Positions 1-10,266 of a stretch of 49,801 nucleotides of DNA are shown one piece after another. The DNA is from a virus. A program made the translations under genes and the position numbers. The stretch lies in the IMG/VR virus record IMGVR_UViG_3300020451_001396, positions 1 to 49,801 of that record; one strand, given 5' to 3'. Each line of letters starts with the position of its first letter. The stretch's first letter is position 1. Under the pieces are notes generated by a model that ran no database searches, was not told where the DNA came from, and saw only the letters and a list, made by a program, of their open reading frames with translations.

Positions 1-89
1 GGAGGCGGTGGAGGTGGAGGAGGAGGAGGAGGTGGAGGAGGAGGAGGTGGCGGTGGAGGAGGCGGAGGAGGTGGCGGTGGAGGAGGTGG
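1..89. repeat. GGN triplet microsatellite encoding polyproline
   Basis: Uninterrupted NGG triplets on the plus strand read as CCN proline codons in frame on the minus strand. The run continues past the window edge, so its full length is unknown. Confidence 0.9.
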
Positions 90-278
90 CGAACTATAAT
101 TACAATCTGTAACCGTAGCGCAACTATTATAGGCATCAACTCCGCCGCCGCACCAATCGATATATTCAGATCCTAGTAGATCACACTCAAATTCAGTAGA
201 AACATCAAAACAAGCGACAGGTCCACATTCATCATCTACATCTGGATTAATTAAGACTCGGATACAACAAGCTCCCAT
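1..278 (-). CDS. Cys-rich protein with polyproline tail, C-terminus cut by window edge
   Basis: The start is the ATG at 278, with GGAG ten bases upstream. About 62 residues precede a proline run: a Cys-rich head beginning MGACCIRVLINPD, with Cys at roughly 4, 5, 18, 22, 30, 43, 51 and 58. This is followed by at least 29 consecutive prolines (89 bases of CCN codons) running off the window. I do not recognise the head. The position, next to fibre-like virion genes, and the rigid polyproline linker suggest a tail-fibre or baseplate-associated protein whose functional domain lies outside the window. It is probably expressed from the promoter at 334-363. Confidence 0.7.
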   Translation of the reverse strand, partial: MGACCIRVLINPDVDDECGPVACFDVSTEFECDLLGSEYIDWCGGGVDAYNSCATVTDCNYSSPPPPPPPPPPPPPPPPPPPPPPPPPPPPP

Positions 279-333
279 TACTTGTTTCTCCGAATAGGTC
301 GATTATTTATTTTAAATATTTTCATATTTTGCA

Positions 334-363
334 ATTATATCCTATAAAGTAAGCAGTATGCAA
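334..363 (-). promoter_or_regulatory. Leftward sigma70-like promoter
   Basis: On the minus strand TTGCAT (358-363) and a perfect TATAAT (334-339) are separated by 18 bp. They lie in the 111-bp gap upstream of the gene starting at 278, the only sizeable gap in this part of the leftward block. The -35 shares the TTGCA core with other candidate promoters in the window. Seen by eye only. Confidence 0.55.
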
Positions 364-389
364 ATATGACTATATTACAACAACCATAA

Positions 390-1547
390 TTATGCAGATC
401 CACAACCACTACACACGACCGTCAAATAATCAGTGCTTACAGCTTGTGTCTGTCTGTGAGTAAGCTCAATCTTTAATACGGTATCTGTATTTTGCATGAG
501 ATTGAAAAGGGCGTTTATTTGTCCTCCAGCAATATTTGGATTATTAACAATTTCTCCATCAGCGCTTCTGATCATTGGTGTGCTATAATATTTACCAAAA
601 CCTACCGTTCCGCTAGGCGGAGTAATATGTAAAGGTTTGAGGGAATCGCTTATAAATCTATAATCGTATTTATCTCCTAATCTAGCGTCTTTCACATCAA
701 CCACTATATTATGATTTTCTTGACAACACTCCTCTGTCAAAGCAAGCAGTGGACTATCAACGAATCTAACTGTAGCATAAGGATCACATTCGGGCAAACA
801 ATCTATACAATGAATTTTAAAAATATCTTCATCATGCAAACCAATATAGCTTTTAGGACTAATTTTGGCTTTGACTATTGTATAAACGTTAAAGTCGTCT
901 GTATGGCATGGATGATAGTTCATATCTTCATAAATTTTATAATTTAATAAATTTTCTTGACTTAGGTTACCTGTTTCTTTAGAGAAAGAAATTTCTACAG
1001 GTATTTCTACCTTCTCTTTAGCCGCAACAAATTCTCCAGAGATAGGACTAGCATAAGTTGGCCAATTAGATAAAGAAGAACTGAAATCAAATTGATATGT
1101 TTCTCCACAAGTCAACCCACTTGCGCAAACTAACATAAATTGTTTATTATTGCTTTTGCCTACTAAATTAACATCGTTTAATGGTTCTATAGACACAGTA
1201 GAACATGATTTTAAATCGCATCCAACTATTTGCCCGCCTATATCAGGTAAAGTTATAGGAAGCACAGATTGGCTTCTCATTACAAAATAGTAAGATTCTC
1301 CAGGTTCAAGAGTTGTTAACGTTGAATTTGTATTAGAAATTCTTTTGCTTGAATTTGCAGCATCTACAGTTGTATAAAAAACAGGAATTGACCCATCGGG
1401 AAGTTGAGAGCCATGAATAGTCAATACATTATCTATTAGTCTGTTCCAATGCAAAATATCATTTTCTAATGATGGAGCAGCCATTAAGTCTAGTGCTTCT
1501 TGGCCTTCATATCTGTGTTGTGAATATTGACTAGTAATTTCGCTCAT
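390..1547 (-). CDS. Putative virion (tail/baseplate) beta-rich protein, 385 aa
   Basis: The ATG at 1547 is preceded by AAAAGG at proper spacing. The protein is rich in beta-forming residues and has Cys pairs (CIDCLPEC near residue 245, EECC near 275, CSGC at the C-terminus). There is no signal peptide or membrane segment. I do not recognise a family. It follows the 753-aa repeat protein and the 1,934-aa fibre in the leftward block, so a structural role as a tail-tip or fibre accessory protein is inferred from position only. It shares Cys-rich beta character with the 192-aa and 753-aa neighbours. Confidence 0.6.
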   Translation of the reverse strand: MSEITSQYSQHRYEGQEALDLMAAPSLENDILHWNRLIDNVLTIHGSQLPDGSIPVFYTTVDAANSSKRISNTNSTLTTLEPGESYYFVMRSQSVLPITLPDIGGQIVGCDLKSCSTVSIEPLNDVNLVGKSNNKQFMLVCASGLTCGETYQFDFSSSLSNWPTYASPISGEFVAAKEKVEIPVEISFSKETGNLSQENLLNYKIYEDMNYHPCHTDDFNVYTIVKAKISPKSYIGLHDEDIFKIHCIDCLPECDPYATVRFVDSPLLALTEECCQENHNIVVDVKDARLGDKYDYRFISDSLKPLHITPPSGTVGFGKYYSTPMIRSADGEIVNNPNIAGGQINALFNLMQNTDTVLKIELTHRQTQAVSTDYLTVVCSGCGSA

Positions 1548-1592
1548 TGAAAAACCTTTTAAATTAGTGACATTAATATATTACACCATCAA

Positions 1593-3854
1593 CTAAGCTG
1601 TTCCTGATGTTCGTATACCATCTCCATTAGAATTATTTGCTCTAACATTTACCGACCAACTAGCAAATTCATCAAACGAAATATCTATACTATAATTAAA
1701 CTGGGATAAAGTATTCTGTTGTGTGACATAAGAGGAGTCTGTGGTCTTTTTGTATTCTATATAATAGCCTGTTAATGCAGTAGTACCATTATACAACGGA
1801 GCTGACCAGGATACATTTAAGAGTTGTTCTATATCATCTCTTTCTATTGTTAAGTTTTGTACAGCTCCAGGTATGGCTGGATCTTGAGTAGCACTAGGAG
1901 TGACCGTTGGTGTCGCCGTAACAGTAGGAGTTATTGTGGGGGTAATACTAGGAGTAACACTTATCGTTGGAGTTACGGTAAGAGTAGGTGTGACACTAGA
2001 GGTAATGGTAGGAGTAGCAGTTACAGTTGTAGTAGGAGTAACAGTAGCTGTAAGAGAAGGGGTCACAGTAGGAGTAATACTAATCGTTGGTGTTACACTA
2101 ATTGTAGGAGTAACGGTTGGCGTTACGCTAATTGTAGGAGTAAGGCTAGGCGTAACACTAATTGTTGGAGTAACGCTAGGTGTCACACTAATCGTAGGTG
2201 TAAGTGTAGGGGTTATACTAGGCGTGAGACTAGGAGTAGCAGTCAATGTAGGAGTGACGCTACTTGTAACAGTTACAGTAGGCGTTACCGTAGGAGTTAC
2301 GGAAACGGTCGGCGTTATACTTGGAGTTACTGTAGGGGTAGGAGTTGGTGTTGGTGTAGGCTGATATTGTTTAGCAAAAACCAGTTTATCCATACCTCCC
2401 ATATATCCATAGCCTAAAGCATAATAGCTTAAAAATTTATCAGCAATACCTTCTTTAACAGATACTTCTATAAGACCTCTAATAAAATTATAGTCACCAG
2501 CTACAGACTGAGGCACATAATTACCTGGAGAGGAATCGGCTTCTACTCTTCCAGGAATTGTAATCGAATTACCCGGAACTCCAGAATAAGATATTTTATC
2601 TTCATATCCCTTATTTAATATCGCAATAGACAATGCATTATCACCAGTATCAAATCTGTAAGTACCTGTAGAATATACAATAAAATTATTATCAGAATAA
2701 TCTACTCCATCAAAGGTTAAGAACTCGTCAGATATGGGAACGTTATATTCTGGATCGTCATTATCTATATTGCTATAACTTACAGTATTAGATACTGAGT
2801 CTTGACTATAAGACAATAGATGTTGAGCAAAATAACTCCCACTTACATGCACCATATTATCAGATATCACACCAGAGAAACTTTTGTTATTAGCATTAAT
2901 AGTAATATGGTCTTCACTATTATAAATATTTTTAAGATATATAAGTTCTGCAATTTTTTGTTGAGAATCTACCGCAATACGCTTAACCATAGACACAGCA
3001 GGTATTTCTGCAATCCCTCTATCTCTAGGTGGATTTTCTTCTTCTCCATTTTCAGTATTTAGAGGAAGAAGTTCTCCAAGCTCCTCTCCCGGATCGATAA
3101 ACGGATCGTTTGATGCTGAATTATCATCGGAATCTGTACCATCTACGCTTGAAAATCTAAGAGGTAATATGCCATTATTTTTCCTGCTAACTACAGCAAA
3201 TAATTCATCATTATTAATTGATCCATCGAGTAAGTGCAAAGAAATCACATTATGGTCATTATGAATAAATTTCCACATGTTGCGTTTATTTAAAGTTATT
3301 TCAGAAGGTAGTTGATTATCGGCAATAGCCTTCTGACAATCTCTAACATTTTCATCTCCAATAACAATAATTTGATAATCGTTGTATACAACATCTCCTG
3401 CTGGGCTTTTAATTGTTAATTTAAGCAATATCTGTGCGCCAAATTCATAATTTGATTTAATTTGAACTACAGTTTGCGGTGTGAAAAATACCGGCTTGTA
3501 AACGGTATAAGCGTCAGGTATAATTGTAACATTGGTATTTTTAGGATAGGCGTCAGCTACAGAAAACTCTAATATAACAAATCTACTATCAGCCAGCTCG
3601 AATGTAGGTTCTCTTTTGATAAAAACTTCTTCTTCTATTTCTTCTTCTTCCTCTTCTCCGTCCTCATTAATATTAACAACCGTCCTAGTTTCAGTAACAG
3701 GTTCGCCTGCGTCATCTAATAGATTAACCATAGTTGTTGGACGGGCATCTATTTCAGTAAAAGATACGGGAATGCCACAACCACCTTCTGCTAATGTAAA
3801 GACGTTTTTAGGTACTTTTGGTTCTTCTGTCTCTTCTAAATCATGTTCAGACAT
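1593..3854 (-). CDS. Tail fibre/baseplate-like protein with Thr-Pro-rich linker and C-terminal fibronectin III domain
   Basis: The 753-aa protein begins at an ATG that shares one base with the stop of the upstream gene (TAATG), so translation is probably coupled. Residues 1-495 are a beta-rich region with a short acidic stretch (EEEEEIEEE) near residue 75. Residues about 497-657 are a Thr-Pro repeat (units like TPTISVTP). Residues about 660-753 look like a fibronectin type III domain (PGAVQNLTI, VSWSAP, YYIEYK, VRANNSNGDG). Such PT linkers plus FnIII are common in exposed phage fibre and baseplate proteins and typically give extended stalks and weak carbohydrate contact. The exact role is not known. 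Confidence 0.7.
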   Translation of the reverse strand: MSEHDLEETEEPKVPKNVFTLAEGGCGIPVSFTEIDARPTTMVNLLDDAGEPVTETRTVVNINEDGEEEEEEIEEEVFIKREPTFELADSRFVILEFSVADAYPKNTNVTIIPDAYTVYKPVFFTPQTVVQIKSNYEFGAQILLKLTIKSPAGDVVYNDYQIIVIGDENVRDCQKAIADNQLPSEITLNKRNMWKFIHNDHNVISLHLLDGSINNDELFAVVSRKNNGILPLRFSSVDGTDSDDNSASNDPFIDPGEELGELLPLNTENGEEENPPRDRGIAEIPAVSMVKRIAVDSQQKIAELIYLKNIYNSEDHITINANNKSFSGVISDNMVHVSGSYFAQHLLSYSQDSVSNTVSYSNIDNDDPEYNVPISDEFLTFDGVDYSDNNFIVYSTGTYRFDTGDNALSIAILNKGYEDKISYSGVPGNSITIPGRVEADSSPGNYVPQSVAGDYNFIRGLIEVSVKEGIADKFLSYYALGYGYMGGMDKLVFAKQYQPTPTPTPTPTVTPSITPTVSVTPTVTPTVTVTSSVTPTLTATPSLTPSITPTLTPTISVTPSVTPTISVTPSLTPTISVTPTVTPTISVTPTISITPTVTPSLTATVTPTTTVTATPTITSSVTPTLTVTPTISVTPSITPTITPTVTATPTVTPSATQDPAIPGAVQNLTIERDDIEQLLNVSWSAPLYNGTTALTGYYIEYKKTTDSSYVTQQNTLSQFNYSIDISFDEFASWSVNVRANNSNGDGIRTSGTA
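1890..2365. repeat. Coding minisatellite encoding the Thr-Pro/Val linker
   Basis: Irregular tandem units such as GGAGTAACACTAAT repeat across about 475 bp and encode alternating TP, TV, TI and SV residues. The unit boundaries are degenerate. Because the units are repetitive, the reverse strand is also open over this span. Confidence 0.8.
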
Positions 3855-4432
3855 TAAGCATTATCCTCCACTGACTCTGCTGGTGTATTACCGCCACAAT
3901 CCTTACACTTAATACTTAGTACTTTTTCTGTTAATACCTCATTATCTACTTCTGCAGAAAATTTAAAAACACTTATAGCAGAAGCTTCTTTATTTACATT
4001 AATGTTGATAGGAATAGTAACAGATTTTAATTGTTGTTCGTTGGGTGTATTTTCTCCAACTATATACATCTTGTCTTTACTCGCTTCTATATCGGTAACT
4101 GCATTATTGGCAGTTAGTTCTACCATGTTGTATTTATAATTCGTAACTCTATCTAAACCAGACATTTCAACCAACACAGTATCCCCATAACAACAAAATT
4201 CTGATACGTCACTAAATTCTACGTCTGGTATAGCGTCTTCATTTCCACAAACAACTTTACCAGCAAATTCAATCACAGATTGTTTTACTACAGCCTTTTT
4301 GTTTTCATCGTAAGATGCTTGGACAATATACATCTTACCAGTTTTAGAATTTAATACTATTTCTCCCACTTGTATTTCATCTTTAGCTGGAGCTTTAACG
4401 GTAGTAACGTCTCTTCTGTGTCTAATTGGCAT
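3854..4432 (-). CDS. Small virion-associated hypothetical protein, 192 aa
   Basis: The ATG at 4432 has AGGAAA upstream. The basic N-terminus (MPIRHRRD) is followed by beta-rich sequence with Cys residues near 78, 100, 101 and a C-terminal CKDC pair. No signal peptide or membrane span is visible. The gene sits 20 bp downstream of the giant fibre gene and is coupled by a TAATG overlap to the 753-aa protein. Position suggests a fibre or baseplate accessory protein. I do not recognise the family. Confidence 0.6.
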   Translation of the reverse strand: MPIRHRRDVTTVKAPAKDEIQVGEIVLNSKTGKMYIVQASYDENKKAVVKQSVIEFAGKVVCGNEDAIPDVEFSDVSEFCCYGDTVLVEMSGLDRVTNYKYNMVELTANNAVTDIEASKDKMYIVGENTPNEQQLKSVTIPININVNKEASAISVFKFSAEVDNEVLTEKVLSIKCKDCGGNTPAESVEDNA

Positions 4433-4452
4433 AATGAAAATTTCCTATATGT

Positions 4453-7400
4453 TTATTGTGAGGTTGGAGTTGAAGTCTCTTCATCTTCTTCTTCTTCTAA
4501 TTGCGTACCGCATCGACCACTAAATACTAATTCTCCAAAATCATATTCGTCTTCAGGAGGCTCAACAGGAACAACAAGCACAGGATCGGTGCCTAAAGAT
4601 ATTTTTTCTGTAATCGTACCATTACCAGAATTATTAACCGCAAATATTTGTACTACAATATGCGGTTCTGTAGTGATATAGCCTAACTCTTGCAGAGCGT
4701 ATGAAAAACTAGCAGTTTCGGGATCCAATGTAAGGGCATTTGCATCTAATGCTATTCTTCGACTCGATACAAATCCCACATCATTTTGTCTTCTATACTG
4801 TATAATATATTGAGTAATTGCTGATGCTCCAATATTATTTGGTGCTGTCCAGCTTATATTGATTCTATCATCTGTTTCTGTAATAGCACTTCTATTTAAT
4901 GTCAAAGTAGCAACACTATCAGGAACATTGCTAGTAGGGGTAAGTCCGTCACTACTTAGTGAATACTGACCTTGACCAATAGAATTTACAGCAGCAACTC
5001 GGAAAATATATCTTTGATCATTTACTAGTCCTGTAATCAATAAACTATTGTCATTTGTAACTGTGTCGGGCACAGTAGTCCATATAACACCGTCATTTAA
5101 GCTATATTCAACGACATAATCTATAATCTGTGATCTGCCATCATCTCTAGGACTTGTCCATCTTAAAAATACGGAGCTATTACCTACAGAACCATTAACA
5201 TTTAATGGAGGTCCTGGAACACTAGGAGGTAGTGTAGGTGCAATACTAATAATCTTGCCCAATACATCAACCGTTAGTGTAGCTCCAGGTATGTAATCAT
5301 TATCGTGCATGCCTGACAAATATATGTGATCTGTAATAATACCGCTTGAATATGTATACTGATTAACTGAAAGATCTGCAACAACATCTAAAGTAGGAAA
5401 ACCAGACGGTTCAGAGTCTATGCTTTTTGACAAAGACGTTATAACATAAGGCTCTGTAGTATTAATAGTAACTTTACCTATTTGGTCCAAATCAAATCCC
5501 GTTGGAATAGTATTCAAAGAATCTATAAATCCACTATTAAACACACCTGTTGCATTACCGCTAGCGGCATTTGGAACATTAGCATCAATTTTAAATACTG
5601 GTGTCAATCCGCTAGGTAATAATCCGTTTGCAGGATCTGCATCGTGCAACTCAGGAACATATCTGTTATATAATGTTGAAGTACGACCGTAAACAGCAAA
5701 GTCAATATTTTCACCAACAGCATTAAAATGAGTATGCTCCATGGGTCTAGTACTAAGAATATTTTTAGAACTAGGTCTAAAGCTAAATAAAGCCTGTTCA
5801 TCATCAAGAGCAAAAATATCAGATCCAGAACAATTAAATCCACTAACAGCAGGAGGATCTTGAGCAAAAAGACCGTAACCTAAACCATTTGTTAAAGTTG
5901 CAGATCTAGTAATAGAATACATAATACCTGTAAACATAGGTTCAGATTCACCTGATGTTCCATCTGTTGCATTTGCTAAAATCTTTGGACATACATGTGT
6001 AAATATAGCATCATCATCATCCGGGTCTGTAAAAAACATCGGAGGATGATCAATATAAAGAGCATCAGGCCCATCAAAAGGTCCTGATAGATTCTGTGCC
6101 AGTTTGACATACTCTACTTCAAAATCTCCAGTGTGCATAATAGCAACAGTGTCACCAAATTTATATTCAGTAGGTAAGTCCTCGTCTATGTCTGGTAATC
6201 CGCTAGCTACTCCGCCTATTAAACCTCCAACAGTTTCTGGGTCTACAAATTTAATTCGTTTACCAGCAACATTAACTTCAACTAATCTTTTTTCAAATCT
6301 GTCATAGGTTAATCCTTCTGATTCTAAATATTTATTTAATTCAAATCTTAAAGGCCCAGATCCTTGATGTACTAAGAGCGAACCCTTTAAGCTATCAGAA
6401 TCTTGACCGACTTTAAGATTGGCAGCATCACTAACATGTAATAGTGTTTTTACTTCTATGTTATCGTCATTATATACTAAATTATTGTATGTTTTGATAT
6501 ACTGTAAATTATTTAAATATAAAGGACTTAAACCAGAAATATCCACTCCAGTAAATAGTATAGATTTATCGTCATCTACATAAGAAAGTTCTTCTACGCC
6601 AGAAGCTAAAGCAGAACCTGCCTTCATTAAAAATCCACCACTAGTACCAGCGACAAAATCCCTAATATTACCTTCTGGATCAGAAATTTGAAAATCTTCA
6701 GTAACTAAAGTAGTTAACTGCAACCCGCTCATTTGTACTAAGCCGGTAGAAATAATTTTAATTTCTCCATTAGCAGCAATAGTTACTTGGTCTGGAGCAA
6801 AACCTGTTCTATAATCACCAGCATATTTATTGCCAACAGCATCAATTTGTAAAGTAGGATTAGGACCAATAGTTAATCTGCCATGAGCAGAATCAACCAA
6901 TGATAAGGAATCAAAACCCGTAGTAGCATCAGCTAATATAGACACATCACTGTCGGAATTATTATGCAATTGAATAATTTTATTGCCATTAGCAGATGTA
7001 ACGTCTAAGCCTGAAGAAAGCAACGTCCCGCTAACAGCCATGTCTCCACTAACAAAGGTATCTCCTCCAACACTTAGTACCATGCCAGAAGGAGGCTCTT
7101 CTATGTTGATTAATACAGTATTAGCAACTGTAGCTTGTTCTTTATCGGCTTTAAAATAAGCAGATTTGTACCACTCATGCATATTTGGTATATAGTATTT
7201 AGCTAGTCTGCTTTTATTAATTATATATGTACTGCCCGCATCAAGTGTGATGTTATATGCTCCAAACTCGGTGATATTAGCTGGGTCTTCAGTTAATTCT
7301 GATCCACTAGGAGCACCATTGTGCAACCAATTGGAAAATCTCAGAGAGCTCATATAACTAACAAATGTTACCGGCTTGTCCGATTGGCCAGATTTTACAA

Positions 7401-10257
7401 CATATGTAAATGGAACAGTCCCACTCTTAAGAATGCCTCCTGTGTCATCCGTTTCCATATTCGAGTTAAAAATACCAAAAACATCTGTACCTGTAGCAAC
7501 GGCATTTAGAAAACCAGCATATTGAGCATTTGTAACTTCATGCTTGCCTATTCTATACAAATGAGAAACAGAGCCCAAATCGGGCTGTGATACCTGAGAA
7601 TAGGTGTTTGAAGATCTGTCATAAACATTTATGCTTGTCTCGTCTGAAATATTTTTAGGATTGCCAATACCAATAAAATCAAATTCTGCTACTCCAGTTA
7701 CATAAAAATTATCCACTAAACCATAAGTACTAGCTAATCTGAAACCTACTCCAGATGCTACTCCTGTAGAATGTAATTGCTCAAAAGCATTGAATAAATT
7801 ACCTGTAGTAGTAATACTACCACCAGCAACATATCTATTATCGGTGCTTCTGTGTTCACTGATATTATTTGCTATAAATTCAGCAGCATTGCCATTCTGA
7901 TCAAAAGTTCCGTAACTAGAAGGTTGACCATTAGTGCCTATAGTAGATAACAGTCCCGACCATCTTCCTGCGGCAGCATAGTCGTAATTCGCTGTATTAT
8001 GTCGTATTCCTGGACCATTTCCATTGCCTGAAGATATCAATCCTCTTAAAGGAACAAGATCCTCTACAGTTGCATAATCGTAATATTCCCCAGTAGTCAC
8101 AACGTTGCCTGAAAAACCACTTGGTCTGATGTCTAATGCTGGAATTTCTGCATCTGTATTGACTGTAAAACGAATTGGTTTTTTAGAGTCATTAAATATT
8201 GTTTCTCCATTAGGTCTAGTGCTTAAAACAATAGCAGTAGAATCATTTATTGATGATCTTTCTGGATCAACATATTTTTGTAATGTTAATATAAAACCCT
8301 TGCTGATAGAATGTACTCTTAAACCAGTAGTAGTACTAGGTGTTATTTGATCAGCAGTTACCATACTAAGAATTTCATCACCAGCATTTTTAATCATACT
8401 AACTACAGTTGTATACATCGGTGTTGGAACAGCATTTTCTATAGCTATCTGATCTCCAACACTAAACTCTTCTTGATCAGGTAAATCATCTAAATCAAAA
8501 AGTATCTGAGACAAACATCCTTCAGCTGGCCTTCTAGGATAAGCAGAATAGACTATATCACTATTGGTTTGAAATAAATCACTGACTTTTACTTCTGTCT
8601 CAACTAAACCTCCTGATGCAGTAGTTAGCAACCTGCCAGATTGAGCACTAATAATATTAAATCTGTTGTCTGTTGCATTAGCAGCTGAAACGTTACCACT
8701 AGAGTCTATGACTAGTAAATTACCACTAGCTAAATTAACGGTTTTTAAAGTATCTACAGACAACTCATTAGAAACATAAGCATTAAAAAAGTTAACACTA
8801 CTGTCAGGATTTCCTGTATATGATACGAAATCAATATTGTCTCCAGAAAATCTAATGTTTTCGCCTAATACGCCGACACTAGTTCCATTTAAATTAAGCG
8901 CAGACTGATTAGCTAATGTGGAAATTCTGGTTTCATTTGAATTAGTAATAAAAGTATTAACTAAACTACTACCACTAGCAACAGAAAAAGTTATTTGACC
9001 ACTTTCTGAACCATCTGTATAATCTAATACCTTACTAGCAATCTTACCATAATTAGTTTTGCTTTGAGTAGAATCTTTTGAAGAAAAAGTAAGAGTGCCT
9101 ATATCAGTATTATCTTCAATAATTTGTGTTGCTGGAGCATGATAGAGAGTTATATCTGCAGGATTACACGTTGTTCTATTTTCTATTCTTAATCCCTCAT
9201 CACAAGCAAAATTTACAAAATGAGCAAGTGTTTGAGGTCTTGATCCGGTAGGAATATTAATACCTAATCTACCATCATAAGAAAAGAAAAGATTACGACT
9301 TCCAGATTGATTACCAAAAAAGATAACATCTCCGCTGGAAGGTACTGAATATCCTGAAGGCATATTTAAGCCGACACTACCATCTGAACTAAATTGAAAG
9401 GTTTTATCAATACCAGTACCATGAATAATAAAATTACCACTATTAGAATATTGCTTATTAAAAATAGTATCCTGAGTAACATTACCACTAGTAGGCAATA
9501 CGGTATTGGCGGAAGACTCTGAATCAGAGCCAAATAACAATTTATTATTTGTGCCAAAAAATACATTAGAGCCACTAAATGTAGTGGCGTCTGCTTTATA
9601 TTGTAATTCTCCTGTTTCTCCACCAGGATCAGATTGTGCAGAATAGTTGAGTGATGAAAAGCTATTGCTTTTGTCGGAAACGGGTTCTTGAAGTAATACC
9701 CATTCTTTACCTGTTGAAGCTACTGTGGCATATCTACCAAGCCCCTCTAAAGTATAAAGCAATTTGTCTTCAGAATAAACTTTTAACTTTCCTAATTTAT
9801 TATTTATTAATTTAAAATCTACTATTAATGAAGGATTAGTTTTAGGACAAGGTAATTGTGCAGATATCTTGCCTTTTGTAGTATCCACTATATATATAGT
9901 ACGAACATTATCAACATTAAAGTCTTTATCTTTAACTATAACATTATTAAATGCTGTATTAAAATTATATTCATTAGCAAAAATATAGAATTCACCATCA
10001 TTAATATCTATTGCATTGCCATCAGAGCTAGAGTTAATTATTTTTTCTCTAACAAGATAGTAAGTATCTCCAGCCTTAAGCTGTGCAATACCTACTTCAT
10101 ATTGTTTAGATCCACTATGTCTAATTAAATAGGGAACATAAGCATTAACATGCTCAGCTTTAAATCCTTGATAATTAGACAAAACATTTTTTAATATAAT
10201 GTCTGTTTTAGTATTACATTGATATCCTATATTTTCAAAAACGTGAACATTATTCAT
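4453..10257 (-). CDS. Giant tail fibre/receptor-binding protein with half-swapped FGE-sulfatase domain and two FnIII domains
   Basis: The 1,934-aa protein has an ATG at 10257 with AAGG upstream. Long stretches resemble fibre shafts, with many short SGN-type beta units (residues about 200-740 and 1040-1670). Residues about 745-1036 carry both halves of a SUMF1/FGE-sulfatase domain in reversed order. The usual C-terminal half (YGTFDQNGNAAEF, then GFRLAS) comes first. The usual N-terminal half (GNPKN, IGKHEVTNAQYAGFLNAV, PVTFVSYM, FSNWLHNG, EWYKSAYF) follows. Residues about 1678-1890 are two fibronectin III domains, and the C-terminus is acidic (EEEEDEE). The FGE fold (C-type-lectin-like) is a known ligand-display fold in phage and DGR target proteins. 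Receptor binding is inferred; no catalytic Cys is evident. Confidence 0.75.
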   Translation of the reverse strand: MNNVHVFENIGYQCNTKTDIILKNVLSNYQGFKAEHVNAYVPYLIRHSGSKQYEVGIAQLKAGDTYYLVREKIINSSSDGNAIDINDGEFYIFANEYNFNTAFNNVIVKDKDFNVDNVRTIYIVDTTKGKISAQLPCPKTNPSLIVDFKLINNKLGKLKVYSEDKLLYTLEGLGRYATVASTGKEWVLLQEPVSDKSNSFSSLNYSAQSDPGGETGELQYKADATTFSGSNVFFGTNNKLLFGSDSESSANTVLPTSGNVTQDTIFNKQYSNSGNFIIHGTGIDKTFQFSSDGSVGLNMPSGYSVPSSGDVIFFGNQSGSRNLFFSYDGRLGINIPTGSRPQTLAHFVNFACDEGLRIENRTTCNPADITLYHAPATQIIEDNTDIGTLTFSSKDSTQSKTNYGKIASKVLDYTDGSESGQITFSVASGSSLVNTFITNSNETRISTLANQSALNLNGTSVGVLGENIRFSGDNIDFVSYTGNPDSSVNFFNAYVSNELSVDTLKTVNLASGNLLVIDSSGNVSAANATDNRFNIISAQSGRLLTTASGGLVETEVKVSDLFQTNSDIVYSAYPRRPAEGCLSQILFDLDDLPDQEEFSVGDQIAIENAVPTPMYTTVVSMIKNAGDEILSMVTADQITPSTTTGLRVHSISKGFILTLQKYVDPERSSINDSTAIVLSTRPNGETIFNDSKKPIRFTVNTDAEIPALDIRPSGFSGNVVTTGEYYDYATVEDLVPLRGLISSGNGNGPGIRHNTANYDYAAAGRWSGLLSTIGTNGQPSSYGTFDQNGNAAEFIANNISEHRSTDNRYVAGGSITTTGNLFNAFEQLHSTGVASGVGFRLASTYGLVDNFYVTGVAEFDFIGIGNPKNISDETSINVYDRSSNTYSQVSQPDLGSVSHLYRIGKHEVTNAQYAGFLNAVATGTDVFGIFNSNMETDDTGGILKSGTVPFTYVVKSGQSDKPVTFVSYMSSLRFSNWLHNGAPSGSELTEDPANITEFGAYNITLDAGSTYIINKSRLAKYYIPNMHEWYKSAYFKADKEQATVANTVLINIEEPPSGMVLSVGGDTFVSGDMAVSGTLLSSGLDVTSANGNKIIQLHNNSDSDVSILADATTGFDSLSLVDSAHGRLTIGPNPTLQIDAVGNKYAGDYRTGFAPDQVTIAANGEIKIISTGLVQMSGLQLTTLVTEDFQISDPEGNIRDFVAGTSGGFLMKAGSALASGVEELSYVDDDKSILFTGVDISGLSPLYLNNLQYIKTYNNLVYNDDNIEVKTLLHVSDAANLKVGQDSDSLKGSLLVHQGSGPLRFELNKYLESEGLTYDRFEKRLVEVNVAGKRIKFVDPETVGGLIGGVASGLPDIDEDLPTEYKFGDTVAIMHTGDFEVEYVKLAQNLSGPFDGPDALYIDHPPMFFTDPDDDDAIFTHVCPKILANATDGTSGESEPMFTGIMYSITRSATLTNGLGYGLFAQDPPAVSGFNCSGSDIFALDDEQALFSFRPSSKNILSTRPMEHTHFNAVGENIDFAVYGRTSTLYNRYVPELHDADPANGLLPSGLTPVFKIDANVPNAASGNATGVFNSGFIDSLNTIPTGFDLDQIGKVTINTTEPYVITSLSKSIDSEPSGFPTLDVVADLSVNQYTYSSGIITDHIYLSGMHDNDYIPGATLTVDVLGKIISIAPTLPPSVPGPPLNVNGSVGNSSVFLRWTSPRDDGRSQIIDYVVEYSLNDGVIWTTVPDTVTNDNSLLITGLVNDQRYIFRVAAVNSIGQGQYSLSSDGLTPTSNVPDSVATLTLNRSAITETDDRINISWTAPNNIGASAITQYIIQYRRQNDVGFVSSRRIALDANALTLDPETASFSYALQELGYITTEPHIVVQIFAVNNSGNGTITEKISLGTDPVLVVPVEPPEDEYDFGELVFSGRCGTQLEEEEDEETSTPTSQ

Positions 10258-10266
10258 TTACGTACC

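Noticed and set aside
1857-2417. Long plus-strand open frames opposite the Thr-Pro linker
   Set aside because: They exist only because the linker repeat lacks stops on either strand; their translations are low-complexity and no ribosome site precedes them.
7145-8025. Diversity-generating retroelement variable region in the FGE domain
   Set aside because: DGR targets often use this fold, but no reverse transcriptase or second copy of the sequence with adenine changes was seen in the window.
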